Positions 11,794-21,560 are shown, counted from the stretch's first letter. The stretch: DNA of 64,000 bases from Strongylocentrotus purpuratus (GCF_000002235.5 NW_022145615.1:33921594-33985593); one strand, 5' to 3'. A program made the numbers and translations. Notes: generated from the letters alone by a model not told the origin.

Positions 11794-11957
11794 TCCGAAT
11801 TTACATAGGAGGTTTGTCGACAAATCTAGGTTTATGTGCTTCATATGACGCGTTTCGAAGCGTTTCAGACCAAGGTTTAGACAAACCTTTGTCTGAAACG
11901 CGTCATATGACGCACATAAACATAGGTTTGTCTACAAACCTCCTTTGTGAATTCGGG
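11794..11957. mobile_element. 164-bp foldback MITE-like palindrome
   Basis: The left arm (CCGAATTTACATAGGAGGTTTGTCGACAAA..) is the inverted complement of the right arm (..TTTGTCTACAAACCTCCTTTGTGAATTCGG), with an inner block CATATGACGCGTTTC/GAAACGCGTCATATG. It is almost perfectly self-complementary with a loop of about 40 bases. It lies inside the segment that arm B lacks. No gene and no clear target duplication. Confidence 0.7.
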
Positions 11958-12729
11958 CCTTTGTGTCTGTGTCCTTCCCTGGCTTTTCACACGACACATT
12001 TGTTCCCGATGTCTTTTGCGAGATGCCCCACATTCCGAGAATTTATTCTCTTGGACACAGCTAGAGCGTTCTGCTATTGAAAGCGAAATGTGCGAGTCAG
12101 GGGCGGCGATCCCGGGGGAAGGACGGGGTACACGTCTTCCCTCAATTTTCTTAGGGGGGTCGTCCCCCATGGATAATTTGAAAAAGTGCACACCAACAAA
12201 ATGTATAGCAAATACTGACTAAAGACTGCAACACACTTTAAGGATCTGGTGGGCCCAAGAGTACAGCGTTTAGACTAATAGAAATGCTAAAATCTTCTCG
12301 CTCGGTCGCTACGCTCCTTCGCATAAAATCCTAAAAATATGCAAGTAAATATTGTAGAAAATATGTATTCTGTTGGTATCACGTATGTACAGTTTACACT
12401 GTATGTTAACAAGATTAAAAGTTATAGAAATAGATCAGTGTTCCAAAAATGAATATTCAGCTTGCTCTTTTAAGAAGTCCCTTCCTGCTCAGTACTTACT
12501 AAAATTTACCTAGTAAATATTTACAACCCTTCGGACTGCACACTAGATATCGGCAATGTAAAAGTGAAGCGTGAAAAAAGTATCTTGCTTGTTTTTATGC
12601 TGTAGTTTTGCTAAAGAATGTAATTTTGTAACACAACAAAACTTCAAAACCTGTGAGGGTTTACATATAAGACTTATCATACAGCTTTATGGGGGTAGTC
12701 CCTTCCGTCACCTCCGCCTCTTTCACTGG

Positions 12730-12770
12730 CGTACTGATGGGGGGGGGGGGGGGGCAGTAACCCCCCCCCC
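12730..12770. repeat. hAT-like terminus CACTGGCGTACTGAT with poly-G/poly-C
   Basis: CACTGGCGTACTGAT followed by a long G run and then a C run. The same terminus occurs at 13829, near 40655 (GGCGTACGGAT) and inverted at about 24720-24745. It marks the edge of another small element family in these arms. Confidence 0.5.
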
Positions 12771-13182
12771 ATACAATTTAAACATGGTTATTTTCAATTT
12801 GATACTAGTGATTTACAAGTATTGCTAAAATGGCAGTATTTTTCCATGAGCTCCCGGGGGCTCTACCCCCTGGAATCCACCAAGGGCCCTAAGGCGGGCC
12901 CCTGTTTGCTCATCTGGCCGTAATTAAATGCCTAAAGTCCTTGAGCTATCGGGGGCTCTGCCCTCTGGACTCCACCAAGGGGCCTAAGACGGGTCCCTAG
13001 ATGCGTAATTTGGTGCCTAAAAGCCCTGACCTCTTCTCTTCCGTTATGTATTTCTTTGTCTTTCTTTCTCCATATCCTCTGCACTCTCCTTATGTATTTT
13101 TTCCTCTTTTCAATTACCTTCCCTTCCCTGGGTATACGTGCTTGCACGTGTACTATATGTAAACAAAATATGCGCGAACGGT

Positions 13183-14170
13183 AGCTTGGCAATTCTCATG
13201 GTTATGAGATACAATGTGAAAGGAAATGAGAGAATAATGGTCGCGTAGCTTAAATCAATGTTCCCCATTGCAGTCCTCTCTTTTTGGATATTTTTTGCAT
13301 TTTGTTTTTGTAAGAGGTGTAGCGCCAGAAGAAAAAAGAGGAAGAAGAAAAGAAACGGGTGAAGAAGGAGATCGGGGGGGGGGGGGGAGGCGAAAGGGGC
13401 TTGCCTCCCAGGCTGTTGCACCCCCCCCCTCCTCCAATAAAAAAATAAGAGAGAAGTAAGGAAAGGGAAAGGGTAAGAGGAGATAAAGGGAAGGAAAAAG
13501 AGGAAGCAGAGGAAGAAGAAAAGAAAAGAAAGGGGATATCATTTGCAATTTTCCCGCCGGTGGATCGAGGAGGGGCAAAAGGCCCTTACCTCCCCCCGCC
13601 CCCGCTATAACAAAGAGAGAAAGAAGGAAAAGGGAAAGAGGAAAGCTAAAAGGGAACAAAAAAGAGGAAGAAGAAAAGAAAAGGGTGAAAAGAACGGGAG
13701 ATCAGTTCCGGTTAATCCCGCCAACAACGTGTGGATCGGGGTGGGGGCCGAAAGGCCCTTGCCCCCCCCCTCGCGAAACCTTAAGGAGGAGAGAAAGGGA
13801 AAGAAGAAAAAGAGAAAGAAGAAAGGGGGCACTGGCGTACTGATAGGGGGGGGGGGGCTTGGGGGAATTCAAATTCAAACGTGGTTTATTTCTAATTCCA
13901 TAACGGTGGCTTACAAATAATGCTGAATTCTTTCCGAGATTGTTCCTCAGTTTTTAGTAAATTATACTTTTGTATGCGTTTGTTGGAAAATGACAAATTC
14001 CTAAATTTACAACCAGGCAAGAAATATGATTCTTGAGAAAATTTAGGGCCCGGGGATCGGCTGGAATCGCAAGCCTCGAGCTCCCCCCTCCCCCCCCCCC
14101 TCACACTTTTTTTGAAAAGGTATAGTAAAGAGAAATAGAAATAAAGAGAGCAAGAAAGAAAGAATACTTA
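13183..14170. repeat. polypurine blocks plus conserved interior module of the hAT-like family
   Basis: Alternating poly-C/GGATCG seams and A/G-rich blocks (13310-13830) are followed by a stretch containing ACGTGGTTTATTTCTAATTCC. This stretch closes with ACTTTTTTTGAAAA..AGAAAGAATACTTAAC near 14171. The same stretch is at 40685-41008. No gene. Confidence 0.65.
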
Positions 14171-14590
14171 ACTAGCTGCTCATCTGACCGAAATTAAACG
14201 CCTAAAAAACCCTGAGCTTCCGGGCTTCTGTCCCCTGCACCCCGCCTAGGGCCCTAGACTCCCCTGGATGCTAATCTGACGGAAATGTAATGCCTAAAAC
14301 CCCTGTTTTTCTGGGGGCTTTTCCCGCTTGACCTCACGCCAATTAGTGTACTGCCAGTGTCAAAAATAAGGTATAAAAATATGTTCATCTGACCGTAATC
14401 AAATGCCTAAAACCCCTTTTCTGGGGGCTTCGCCCGCTGGACCTCACGCCAATTAGTGTCCTGCCAGTGTCACAAATAAGATATAAAAATATGTTCATCT
14501 GACCGTAATCAAATGCCTAAAACCCCTGAGCTTCCCGGGTCGGACAAGGTATCAAAATTTGTTTCTCTGACCGCAGGCGCGTAGCCAGGG
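14170..14590. repeat. satellite-2 array (CTCATCTGACCGTAAT unit)
   Basis: Direct repeats with the core ATCTGACCGTAATCAAATGC, CTAAAACCCCTGAGC, a GGGGGCT..CCCGCTGGACC hairpin-like block and CTGCCAGTGTCA. The array ends at the internal terminus CAGGCGCGTAGCCAGG (14577). Further copies are at 12850-13030, 17100-17940, 24470-24620 and 41040-41450. Confidence 0.75.
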
Positions 14591-14689
14591 GGGGGGGGGG
14601 GGATAGAAAAAAAATAGAGAGAAAAGGAAAGGAAGAGGACGTAGGGAGAAAAAGGAGCAGACAAAAAACATCTTTGAAATTCAGACAAG

Positions 14690-15300
14690 AATTAAGAGCA
14701 TAGAGAACGGTACAACGAATCGTCTTCTATCTCTAATAATTTAATGAAACGTCAAAGCTTCCACGCTTTGCGGAGGGGGGGGGGGGGGGGGACTGAATTA
14801 AGACAAGGATTAAGAGTATAGAGAACGGTACAACGAATCGTCTTCTATCTCTAATAATTTAATGAAACGTCAAAGCTTCGGCGCTTCGCGGAGGGGGGGC
14901 TGAATTAAGACAAGGATTAAGAGTCGAGAACGATACAACGAATCGTTTTCCTTCTCCGATGATTTAATGAAACGTAAAAGCTTCCGCGCTTCGCGCAAGA
15001 GGAAGGGAGGGGGGGGGGACTGAATTAAGACAAGGATTAAGAGTCGAGAACGGTACAACGAATCGTTTTCTTTCGTCAAAGATTTAATGAAACGTTAAAG
15101 TTTCCGCGCTTTGCGCGGGAGGGGAAAATTGCATTCAAACGGGGATAATTTTCGAGAACGCTATAACGAATCGTCTTCTTTCAATAAATAGTTTAATGAA
15201 ACGTACAAGCTTCCGCGCTTCGCGGAGGGGGGAGGGCTGAATTTAGACAAGGATTAAGAGTCGAGAACGGTACAACGAATTGTCTTCTAATACTTTTAGT
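14690..15300. repeat. satellite-1 array, about 6 units
   Basis: Units of about 95-115 bp: TTAAGAGTCGAGAACGGTAC, AACGAATCGTCTTCTTTCTC, TAATGATTTAATGAAACGT, AAAGCTTCCGCGCTTCGCGC, then a G run. Each unit ends in a near-perfect hairpin CCGCGCTTCGCGCGG. The array is broken at about 15300 by the palindromic element and resumes at about 16915. Confidence 0.8.
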
Positions 15301-15317
15301 CCTGTAGAAATTTTTCA

Positions 15318-16883
15318 GACCTGGAAAAGTTGATAAGTACAAGGTTTTTTTTTGTTGATTCATGTTCTAGATGGGTATTGAAATCAATTCAGCTTGGTTG
15401 CCAGCTCGGCAACCTTGAGCAACTTTTTTTATAGCCTAATTAGCATAATCATCTAATTATGTACAATATGTAATAATGTTGCTAATCTCAATCCAGGAAG
15501 CCTGAAAACATGGGTAATACGACTTTTCAAGGATTTTCTATGACGAGAAATTCATTTATGACACCAGTTTTTATTTTTAAGTAATGCAATTGTCTTAAAT
15601 ATCTTAATCAGCATAATGAGCTAATTAGGATATGTTCAATATATGGACTTCATTGTCATTGTTTATCTATAAAGCCTGAAAAAGGTGCAATGCATCATTG
15701 TAAATCACTTTTGAATGACGACACATTAATTTCATGTGGATATAGTATAATTTGCCAAATTAGCATAACAATCCAATTAGCATATAATTATTATGTGCAA
15801 TTTGTAGGCCTAATAATGTTAATCTTAGTTTAGGAAGCCTGAAAACATGGATAATATGACTTTTCCAGGGTTTTGCATGGCGAGAATTTGATTTATGACA
15901 CCAGTTTTTATTTTTAAGTAATGCAATTGTCTTAAAAATCATAATTAGCCTAATGAGCTCATTAGCATATTGACAATATATGGACTTCGGTCATTGTTTA
16001 TGTAGAAAGCCTGATTGTTGATTGGTTTGTTATGTTCAACCCAACCAGTGAGAGTGTTGCAGTACTTTTTTCATACATTTGTGTAGGAAAGCCAAAATCG
16101 CCTGGATATGTAATTTAGCCTTCTTTACTAAGTTAATTAAAAGTAACCTCTTTACAAAATGTAAATTAAAATTTTGATGATTAGATATGTACGCAAAATA
16201 GATGAATTTGATAAATGCACTTATTTACTTACTGCATCATCGTCCTTGGTCGAAAAGATGAACGCCTCGCCATGAAGGCCAGTATAACGGTCATGTTTGC
16301 AGGTTTGGTTTAGGCTTCCTAGATTTTTCTCATGTTTTAAGGCTTTTTGATTAAGATTAGCATCATTATAACATATTGCACATATGAAATTATGCTAATT
16401 AGATTATTAGGCTAATTAGGCTAATTATACTATATCTACATGTAATATCTTCTCATGAATTAATGTGTCGTCTTTCAAAAGTGATTTACAATGTTGCATT
16501 GCACCACTTTCAGGGTTTATAGATAAACAATGACAATGAAGTCCATATATTGAACATATCCTAATTAGCTCATTATGCTAGTTATGCTATTTAAGACAAT
16601 TACATTACTTAACAATAAAAACTGGTGTTATAAATGAATTCCTCGTCATAGAAAACCCTTGAAAAGTCGTATTATCCATGTTTTCAGGCTTCCTGGATTG
16701 AGATTAGCAACATTATTACATATTGCACATATGATAATTAGATGATTATGCTAATTAGGCTATAAAAAAAGTTCTCAAGGTTACCCAAGGTTGCCAAGCT
16801 GGCAACCAAGCTGAATTTACTTCAATACTCGTCCAGAACACGAATCAACAAAAAAACCTTGTACTTATAAAATTTTCCAGGTC
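15318..16883. mobile_element. 1.57 kb palindromic (foldback) AT-rich element
   Basis: The left edge GACCTGGAAAA..TAAGTACAAGG and CAGCTTGGTTGCCAGCTCGG have inverted partners at 16760-16883 (CCGAGCTGGC-type block, CCTTGTACTTA, TTTTCCAGGTC). Inner sequence is also mirrored (CAGGAAGCCTGAAAACATGG at about 15496 versus its complement near 16674). Each arm holds an imperfect internal duplication (TTATGACACCAGTTTTTATT at 15557 and 15895). It sits inside a satellite-1 unit and is AT-rich with many TAATTAGCATAAT motifs. No coding capacity; target duplication not clear. Confidence 0.75.
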
Positions 16884-16914
16884 ATGTACATGGTCTATGG
16901 TACCGTCTACTTGA

Positions 16915-17090
16915 CTATTTGATGAAACGTCATATAGCTTCCGCGCTTTGCGGAGGAGGGAGGGGGAAACTCGCCCCTCCCTACATCCCCTGCATTATGT
17001 CACTGCTGGTCACCATTACGTACCAATATTTGGCTCGCATAATTTCAAATTTGGGCCCCCCCCCCCTAAGAAATCCTGGATCCGCGCCTA
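16915..17090. repeat. last satellite-1 unit and right terminus of the 1689 element
   Basis: TTTGATGAAACGTCATATAG, AGCTTCCGCGCTTTGCGG, then the right-end block ACCAATATTTGGCTCGCATA, poly-C, and CCTGGATCCGCGCCTA. The same right end closes the elements at 2424, 18390 and 47344. Confidence 0.75.
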
Positions 17091-17099
17091 TACTTAACT

Positions 17100-17940
17100 G
17101 CCAGTGTCACAACAAAATAAGGTAGTAAAAAATCCTCATCTGACCGTAATTAAACGCCTAAAACCCCTGAGCTACCGGGGGCTCTACCCCCTGGACTCAA
17201 CCAACGGCCCTAAGGCGGGCCCACTGATACTCATCTGACCGCAATTTAGTGCCTAAAACGCTCATGTTTCTGGGGGCTCCGCCCGCTGGACCTCACGCCA
17301 ATCAGTGTCCTGCCAGTGTCATAAATAAGGTATAAAAATATATTCATCTGACCGTAATCAAATGCCTAAAACCCCTGAGCTTCCGGGATATCTGCCCCTG
17401 GACTCCGCCTAGGGCCCTAAGGCGGACCCCTGGATTCTAATATGACGGTAATTTAATGCCTAAAACCCCTGAGCTTCTGGGGGCTCCGCCCGCTGGACCC
17501 CACGCCAATCAGTGTCCTGCCAGTGTCACAAATAAGGTATAAAAATATGTTCATCTGACCGTAATCAAATACCTAAAACCCCTAAGCTTCTGGGGGATCT
17601 GCCCCTGGATCCCGCCTAGGGCCCCAAGGTGGACCCCTGGATTCTAATATGACGGTAATTTAATGCCTAAAACCCCTGAGCTTCTTGGGGCTCCGCCCGC
17701 TGGACCTCACGCCAATAAGTGTCCTGCCAGTGTCACAAATTAGGTATAAAAATATGTTCATCTGACCGTGATCTAATGCCTAAAACCCCTTCTGGGGTTT
17801 CCGCACCCTCGACCCCACCAGGGGCCCTAAGGCGGGCCCCTGAATGCTTGTCTGACTGTAATTTATTGCCTTAATCCCCTGAGTTTCCGGGAGCGGACAA
17901 GGTATCAAAATACGTTCATCTGACCACAGACGCGTAGCCA
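17100..17940. repeat. satellite-2 array, about 6 units
   Basis: Repeats of CTCATCTGACCGTAAT, CCTAAAACCCCTGAGCTTC, CCCTAAGGCGGGCCCCTG and CTGCCAGTGTCACAAATAAG with a spacing of about 90-190 bp. Ends at the CAGACGCGTAGCCATGG seam (17925). No coding. Confidence 0.75.
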
Positions 17941-18049
17941 TGGGGCGGTGGGGGCGCCCCCCCCAAAAAAAAAGAACACTGGCCAAAAAAAAAAGAGAGG
18001 AGAGAAAAAGAAGAGGACGTAGGAAGAAAAAGGAGCAGACAAAAAACAT

Positions 18050-18390
18050 TTTTGAAATTCAGACAAGGATTAAGAGTCGAGAATGGAATAACGAATCGTC
18101 TTCATTCTCTAATAATGTAATAAAACGTCAAAGCTTCCGCGCTTCGCGCAGGAGGGAGGGGGTGGGACTCAATTTATACAAGAATTAAGAGTCAAGAATG
18201 GTAATACGAATCGTCTTCTTTCTCTAATGATTTAATGAAACGTCAAAGCTTCGGCGCTTTGCAGAGGGGGAGGGGTAAATCGCCCCTCCCTGCACCCCCA
18301 CTACGTCAATGCAGGTCACCATTACGTACCGATATTTGGCTCGCATAATTTCAAATTTGGGCCCCCTAAGAAATCCTGGATCCGCGACTG
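18050..18390. repeat. two satellite-1 units and right-type terminus
   Basis: Two units (GGAATAACGAATCGTCTTC; GGTAATACGAATCGTCTTC) are followed by the ATATTTGGCTCGCATAATTT block and CCTGGATCCGCGACTG ending at 18390. The flank GTGTAGAG matches the left flank of 1306 at five of eight bases. Confidence 0.65.
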
Positions 18391-18939
18391 GTGTAGAGCC
18401 TCTTAAGCGTTGGGAGCCCCAAAAGTTTGATGGTAAAATTTGACTCAAATTGTATCATAATGTGAAAGAGAATATAATTTAAGACATATTTCTGCGAGGG
18501 TTTAAAAAAAAAAATGCGTTTAAAGTCAAATATTGATGAAAGAATACAAAATTTAGATTCTGCGTACAACAGAAAACCCAAATTATTGTTCTGCTTCTAA
18601 TGATGCTAACTTAATATCAGGGTTGACTTCCCCTCCCTGTATTCAATAATGAGCAGAAAAGTGTAATCTATTCCTTTTTCCATTAGACCATTTTTCTTCA
18701 ACATGTCTCAGCAACAATTTGTTTATATTCTCTCAGCAAAATAAACCAACATTTCAAATACACACAGGGCGTCTATAGGTTTTTGTTTGGTTAACAAAAC
18801 TTTAAAAGGTTACGCAAAACGTTGTTTGAATATAAAGCTAAAATCTGACCGAACGTTGCCTGCCCCAGATATCGATTTGCACAATCATGGATTATGTGTA
18901 CTAATTCCAATCATATTTTCACTCCGATGGATTGATTAT

Positions 18940-19345
18940 ACTCATTAGCATATAAAACAAGCTACAATAAACACACCGTTTGGAATAGTAGAATTGTAAA
19001 CAGGTAACGTTGGATTCTTGATTATGTGCATGACGATCAAACCTTTTTGATTATCATAATTAAAACACCATATGGAATAAAATCGTTAACAGGTAACCTT
19101 AGGTTCTTGATTATAACATTGTGCATGACGATCAAACCTTTTTGATTATCATCATTAAAACACCATATGGAATAGAATCGTAAACAGGTAACCTTAGGTT
19201 CTTGATTATAACATTGTGCATTACAATCAAACCTTTCTGATTATCATAGTTAAAACACCATATGGAATAGAATCGTAAACAGGTAACCTTAGTTTCTTAA
19301 CAATGTACATAACGATACAAACTTTATGATTATACTAATACTAAA
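18940..19345. repeat. 95-bp tandem repeat, about 4 copies
   Basis: CAGGTAACCTTAGGTTCTTG, TGCATGACGATCAAACC, TTTTTGATTATCAT and AAAACACCATATGGAATAG recur with starts at about 19001, 19090, 19185 and 19280. The rest of 18391-19609 shows no gene or terminus. Confidence 0.85.
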
Positions 19346-19609
19346 AACACCTTTGTTTTACAATCTTTTTAGGTGCTCTTCAAAAAAAAAAAAATTAGAG
19401 ATAAATGAGGTAATAGTTATGATAGTTTTACAGGTTAATGCACAGAGAAATTCAAGTTCATTGAATTGAAAGAGTGTATAAGCAGGCTAAAGTAATGAGA
19501 GTATTATGGAAAGCACATTATCTAGGTACTCTAAAATGCAAAGACTCTCCGGAGTCATACATTTTGCACAATATAAATTTTAGTTATTTTGTGAAAAATT
19601 GTTGGACAC

Positions 19610-19715
19610 CAGTGGTGGATCCAGGGGGGGGGGGGCCTGAGCGAATTATCGGCCGGCACGATTTTCAAATTTTCGGGAGCTAAAAAAAAAAAAAAAAAAA
19701 AAATTAGTGCTCACT

Positions 19716-19752
<37 letters not shown>

Positions 19753-19844
19753 CCCACTATGCGAATTATCGGCCGGCTGTTTCGCCGCTAAATATTTTCT
19801 CACGAATTGGGCCCCTCTCCTGCCACCAGCTGGATCCGCCCCTG
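19610..19844. mobile_element. short hAT-like element or end fragment
   Basis: CAGTGGTGGATCCAGG at the left and CTGGATCCGCCCCTG at the right, with GCGAATTATCGGCCGGC repeated inverted/direct inside and long A and C runs. The flanks TTGGACAC and GTGTCATG do not match each other, although GACAC/GTGTC extend the inverted repeat. The subtype matches the remnant at 54783. Confidence 0.5.
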
Positions 19845-19890
19845 GTGTCATGTGTCTCTTTATCTTCTTTGTATCTATTTGATATGACAG

Positions 19891-20021
19891 GTTTCATCGC
19901 AGATACGTCAGGCAACATGAAGACCGTTTATTGGACTCTTGGAGGAATAAACCTTGTCGCCTGCCTTCTCATGACGGCCTTGGTGTCAAAAGTAGCGTGC
20001 AGAAGTTCCCAGGAAAATTGA
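19891..20021 (+). CDS. MFS transporter, terminal coding exon
   Basis: After acceptor TTTGATATGACAG (ending 19890) the split glycine codon G|GT is completed and the frame reads GFIADTSGNMKTVYWTLGG, then a last hydrophobic helix INLVACLLMTALV, a short polar tail and TGA at 20019-20021. The GFIADTSGN loop followed by a helix is the usual region between helices 11 and 12 of SLC16-type carriers. It fits directly behind SGLVAG of the upstream exon, so the two form one gene with a 19.2 kb intron between them. A near-identical stop region occurs on the opposite strand at the right edge of the window. Confidence 0.8.
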
Positions 20022-20174
20022 CACTGCTTGGATTTTTTCTCGTGTTGGATAAAGTAGTTCACTATAATTTGTATCTAAAATTCAATCACCGCAAAATTCT
20101 GATTTAAAAGGAAAGGGATTCTGGTAACCTGTTTATCCAACTATGTTGATTCCAACAGCGCCACAATAAAAAAT

Positions 20175-20425
20175 GGTTGAGCGAGGCAGCCTTCGCTCCT
20201 TATATGTTTGTCTGTTTGTATGTTTGTTTTTATCTGACTGTTGAGAAGCATATGTATGCTTCTACGTAAGCAATCAAGGCACTGACGGCTTTTAGTCCTT
20301 TCCGAGGGACTTTGTAATGAGGATTACTGCCTTACCAAAGGGCACTAGCGCATCGGCTTGATTTTGAACCCAGGACCTCCCGGTTACGAGACCACTGCTC
20401 TAGCACTGAACATCGCGCCTTCTGC
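20175..20425 (-). repeat. tRNA-derived SINE (tRNA-Thr-like head)
   Basis: On the minus strand GCGCGATGTTCAGTGC starts a tRNA-like head with A-box-like TTCAGTGCTAGAGCA, anticodon-loop-like CTCGTAA (CGT, Thr), and B-box-like GGGTTCAAAATC. The body has CTTTGGTAAGGCAGTAATCC and a tail of AAACAAACATACAAACAGAC type. It is a degenerate non-LTR retroposon, not a functional tRNA. The inverted duplicate copy is at 63561-63812. Confidence 0.7.
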
Positions 20426-20559
20426 TATACGTAGATGAGTAGTCTCATTCGTTATCAGAAAATATTACATTTAACCATCTAGCTTTAAATGATGTTTTGG
20501 TGATCTGTGTTTTATAAAATTAATGCAAAATCGCCATTAATATCTTTTTAATATTCTCT

Positions 20560-20601
20560 CTCTCTCTTTCTCTCTCTCATTCTCTGTGTCTCTATCCCCC
20601 C

Positions 20602-20641
<40 letters not shown>

Positions 20642-20690
20642 GGGTGTATGTATTTGTGTGGGTGTGTATGTTTGTGAGTGTGTATTTATA
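20560..20690. repeat. CT, AT and GT microsatellites
   Basis: Adjacent (CT)n, (AT)n and GT-rich tracts at the border between the SINE region and the LINE tail. Mirrored at 63300-63430. Confidence 0.85.
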
Positions 20691-21560
20691 TAAATCAATC
20701 ATTTTTAATAATCGGAATATATGTATAAATGAAAAAACTATATTTGATAGATACTTGTTTGTTTGAAAGAGGGGTTTTTCAATTGAATCACTTGATTGAA
20801 AAAGCTCATGTTAAGTCTGTTCAATATTTTGTGAACCTCGGAATGAAAGGTAATAATTTGTTTATGATCATTGATATTTATTATGATGCGATACCCAGGC
20901 TATGAAAAATGAATCAGGGTTGATACAACTTCTCGAGGTTGATGTTATAAGCTATAATACTTATTTTTATATTTCAGGATTAAAAAAGTACAGTTTTTAG
21001 ATGTGGGTTCAAGAACAATTTAAACAGCAAACGTATGATTTGCAGATATAGAGATAGGCAAAATAATTACGACTTTATAGATAAAGAATTAAAAGATATA
21101 TTTGCTAGACCAAGAATTACTATACTCATTTAGAACACAACGAGAATTTCAATTTAGATTATTGCATGGAGCCATATATACTAATGAGCATCTTCATAGA
21201 TTTGGTTTTGTTGGTGATAATTTATGTTCGTTTTGTAAACGGGAAATAGACACATACAAACATTTATTTTTATCTTACGGGAACGTTCAAAGGATATGGC
21301 AGGCTTTAATTAGTACAACATTTTGACTTTGATGAAATTAAAGATTTAGAATGGCGAGATATATTTGTTGGGTTGGCAGGTAGTTCAAATAGAATACAAA
21401 TCTGGTGAAGTATGTTATATTTATGTCAAGATCGGGGGGATAAGTACCAACTTTAGAAAAGATGAAGAAAACTATTTTTAATGATAGGGATGAGGAAAAG
21501 AAAATAGCCATTAGAATAGGAAAGCTTGGATTTCATTTTTAAAGTGGGAGCAGCTTAGTA
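20691..21560 (+). pseudogene. LINE ORF2 C-terminal fragment (L1/Tx1-like), broken
   Basis: Translating across stops and shifts gives the same protein tail as 21734-22640: FEREIVQLNHLVEKGHVKSV-like sequence, then TQREFQFRLLHGAIYTNEHL and the zinc-binding end LCSFCKREIDTYKHLF (CxxC..H). This cysteine/histidine tail lies beyond the RT domain in L1/Tx1-type ORF2. Only the last quarter of an ORF2 is present, i.e. a 5'-truncated copy with several stops and frameshifts. The longest intact piece is 21102-21326. Confidence 0.65.

Larger units (their letters stand above)
10906..13182. repeat. arm A (main part) of an inverted repeat pair with 24264-26212
   Basis: Together with 1689-2607 this forms a 3.2 kb sequence (without the LTR element) that is repeated in inverted orientation at 24264-26994. 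Shared blocks include the ATTTATTGCGACACTTTCAAGG region, the poly-G tract near 11610, TTGGTGTGCAC/GTGCACACCAA near 12190, and the block with GGGCTCTACCCCCTGGA near 12860. Homology stops at GCGCGAACGGT. Arm A has about 370 bp (about 11750-12119) that arm B lacks. I see no credible gene. Confidence 0.8.
1689..17090. mobile_element. nested hAT-like element (15.4 kb including later insertions)
   Basis: It starts CAGGCGCGGATCCAGG (1689) and ends CCTGGATCCGCGCCTA (17075-17090). The flanks are TAGTTAAC (1681-1688) and TACTTAAC (17091-17098), an 8-bp duplication with one difference. The uninterrupted parent sequence, GAATAGTTAAC running directly into TGCC.GTGT, is present at about 41000-41015 in the related element at 40379, which supports this being an insertion into that family. 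It contains the LTR element, an array of satellite-like units and a palindromic element. No transposase is seen. Confidence 0.55.
1306..19844. mobile_element. giant hAT-like composite insertion (18.5 kb), no visible transposase
   Basis: The left end CAGTGGCGGATCCAG (1306-1320) faces the right end CTGGATCCGCCCCTG (19830-19844), making imperfect 15-bp terminal inverted repeats that start with CAG. The flanks are exact 8-bp copies of GTGTCATG (1298-1305 and 19845-19852); 8-bp duplications are the hAT habit. The interior is a stack of further elements and tandem repeats, with no hAT transposase in any frame, so movement must rely on enzyme made elsewhere. The left end is of the GGATCC/poly-C type seen at 1689 and 40379. 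The right end is of a different subtype, shared with 54783. The alternative is two adjacent elements (1306-18390 and 19610-19844), but their flanks match worse (5 of 8 and no match). Confidence 0.55.
674..19890 (+). other. 19.2 kb intron of the MFS gene, inflated by nested transposons
   Basis: The donor GTAAGG (674) and acceptor GACAG (19890) are both good, and the phase (1) is consistent. 674-1297 is AT-rich sequence in which I see no gene and no repeat end. Removing the insertion bounded by the GTGTCATG duplications leaves an intron of about 0.67 kb. The pyrimidine-rich tract and acceptor lie only 38 bases past the right duplication. Confidence 0.7.

Noticed and set aside
20340-20420. Functional tRNA-Thr gene
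   Set aside because: The head is recognisable but the stems are degenerate and it is fused to a SINE body with a tail. The same copy is in the inverted arm.
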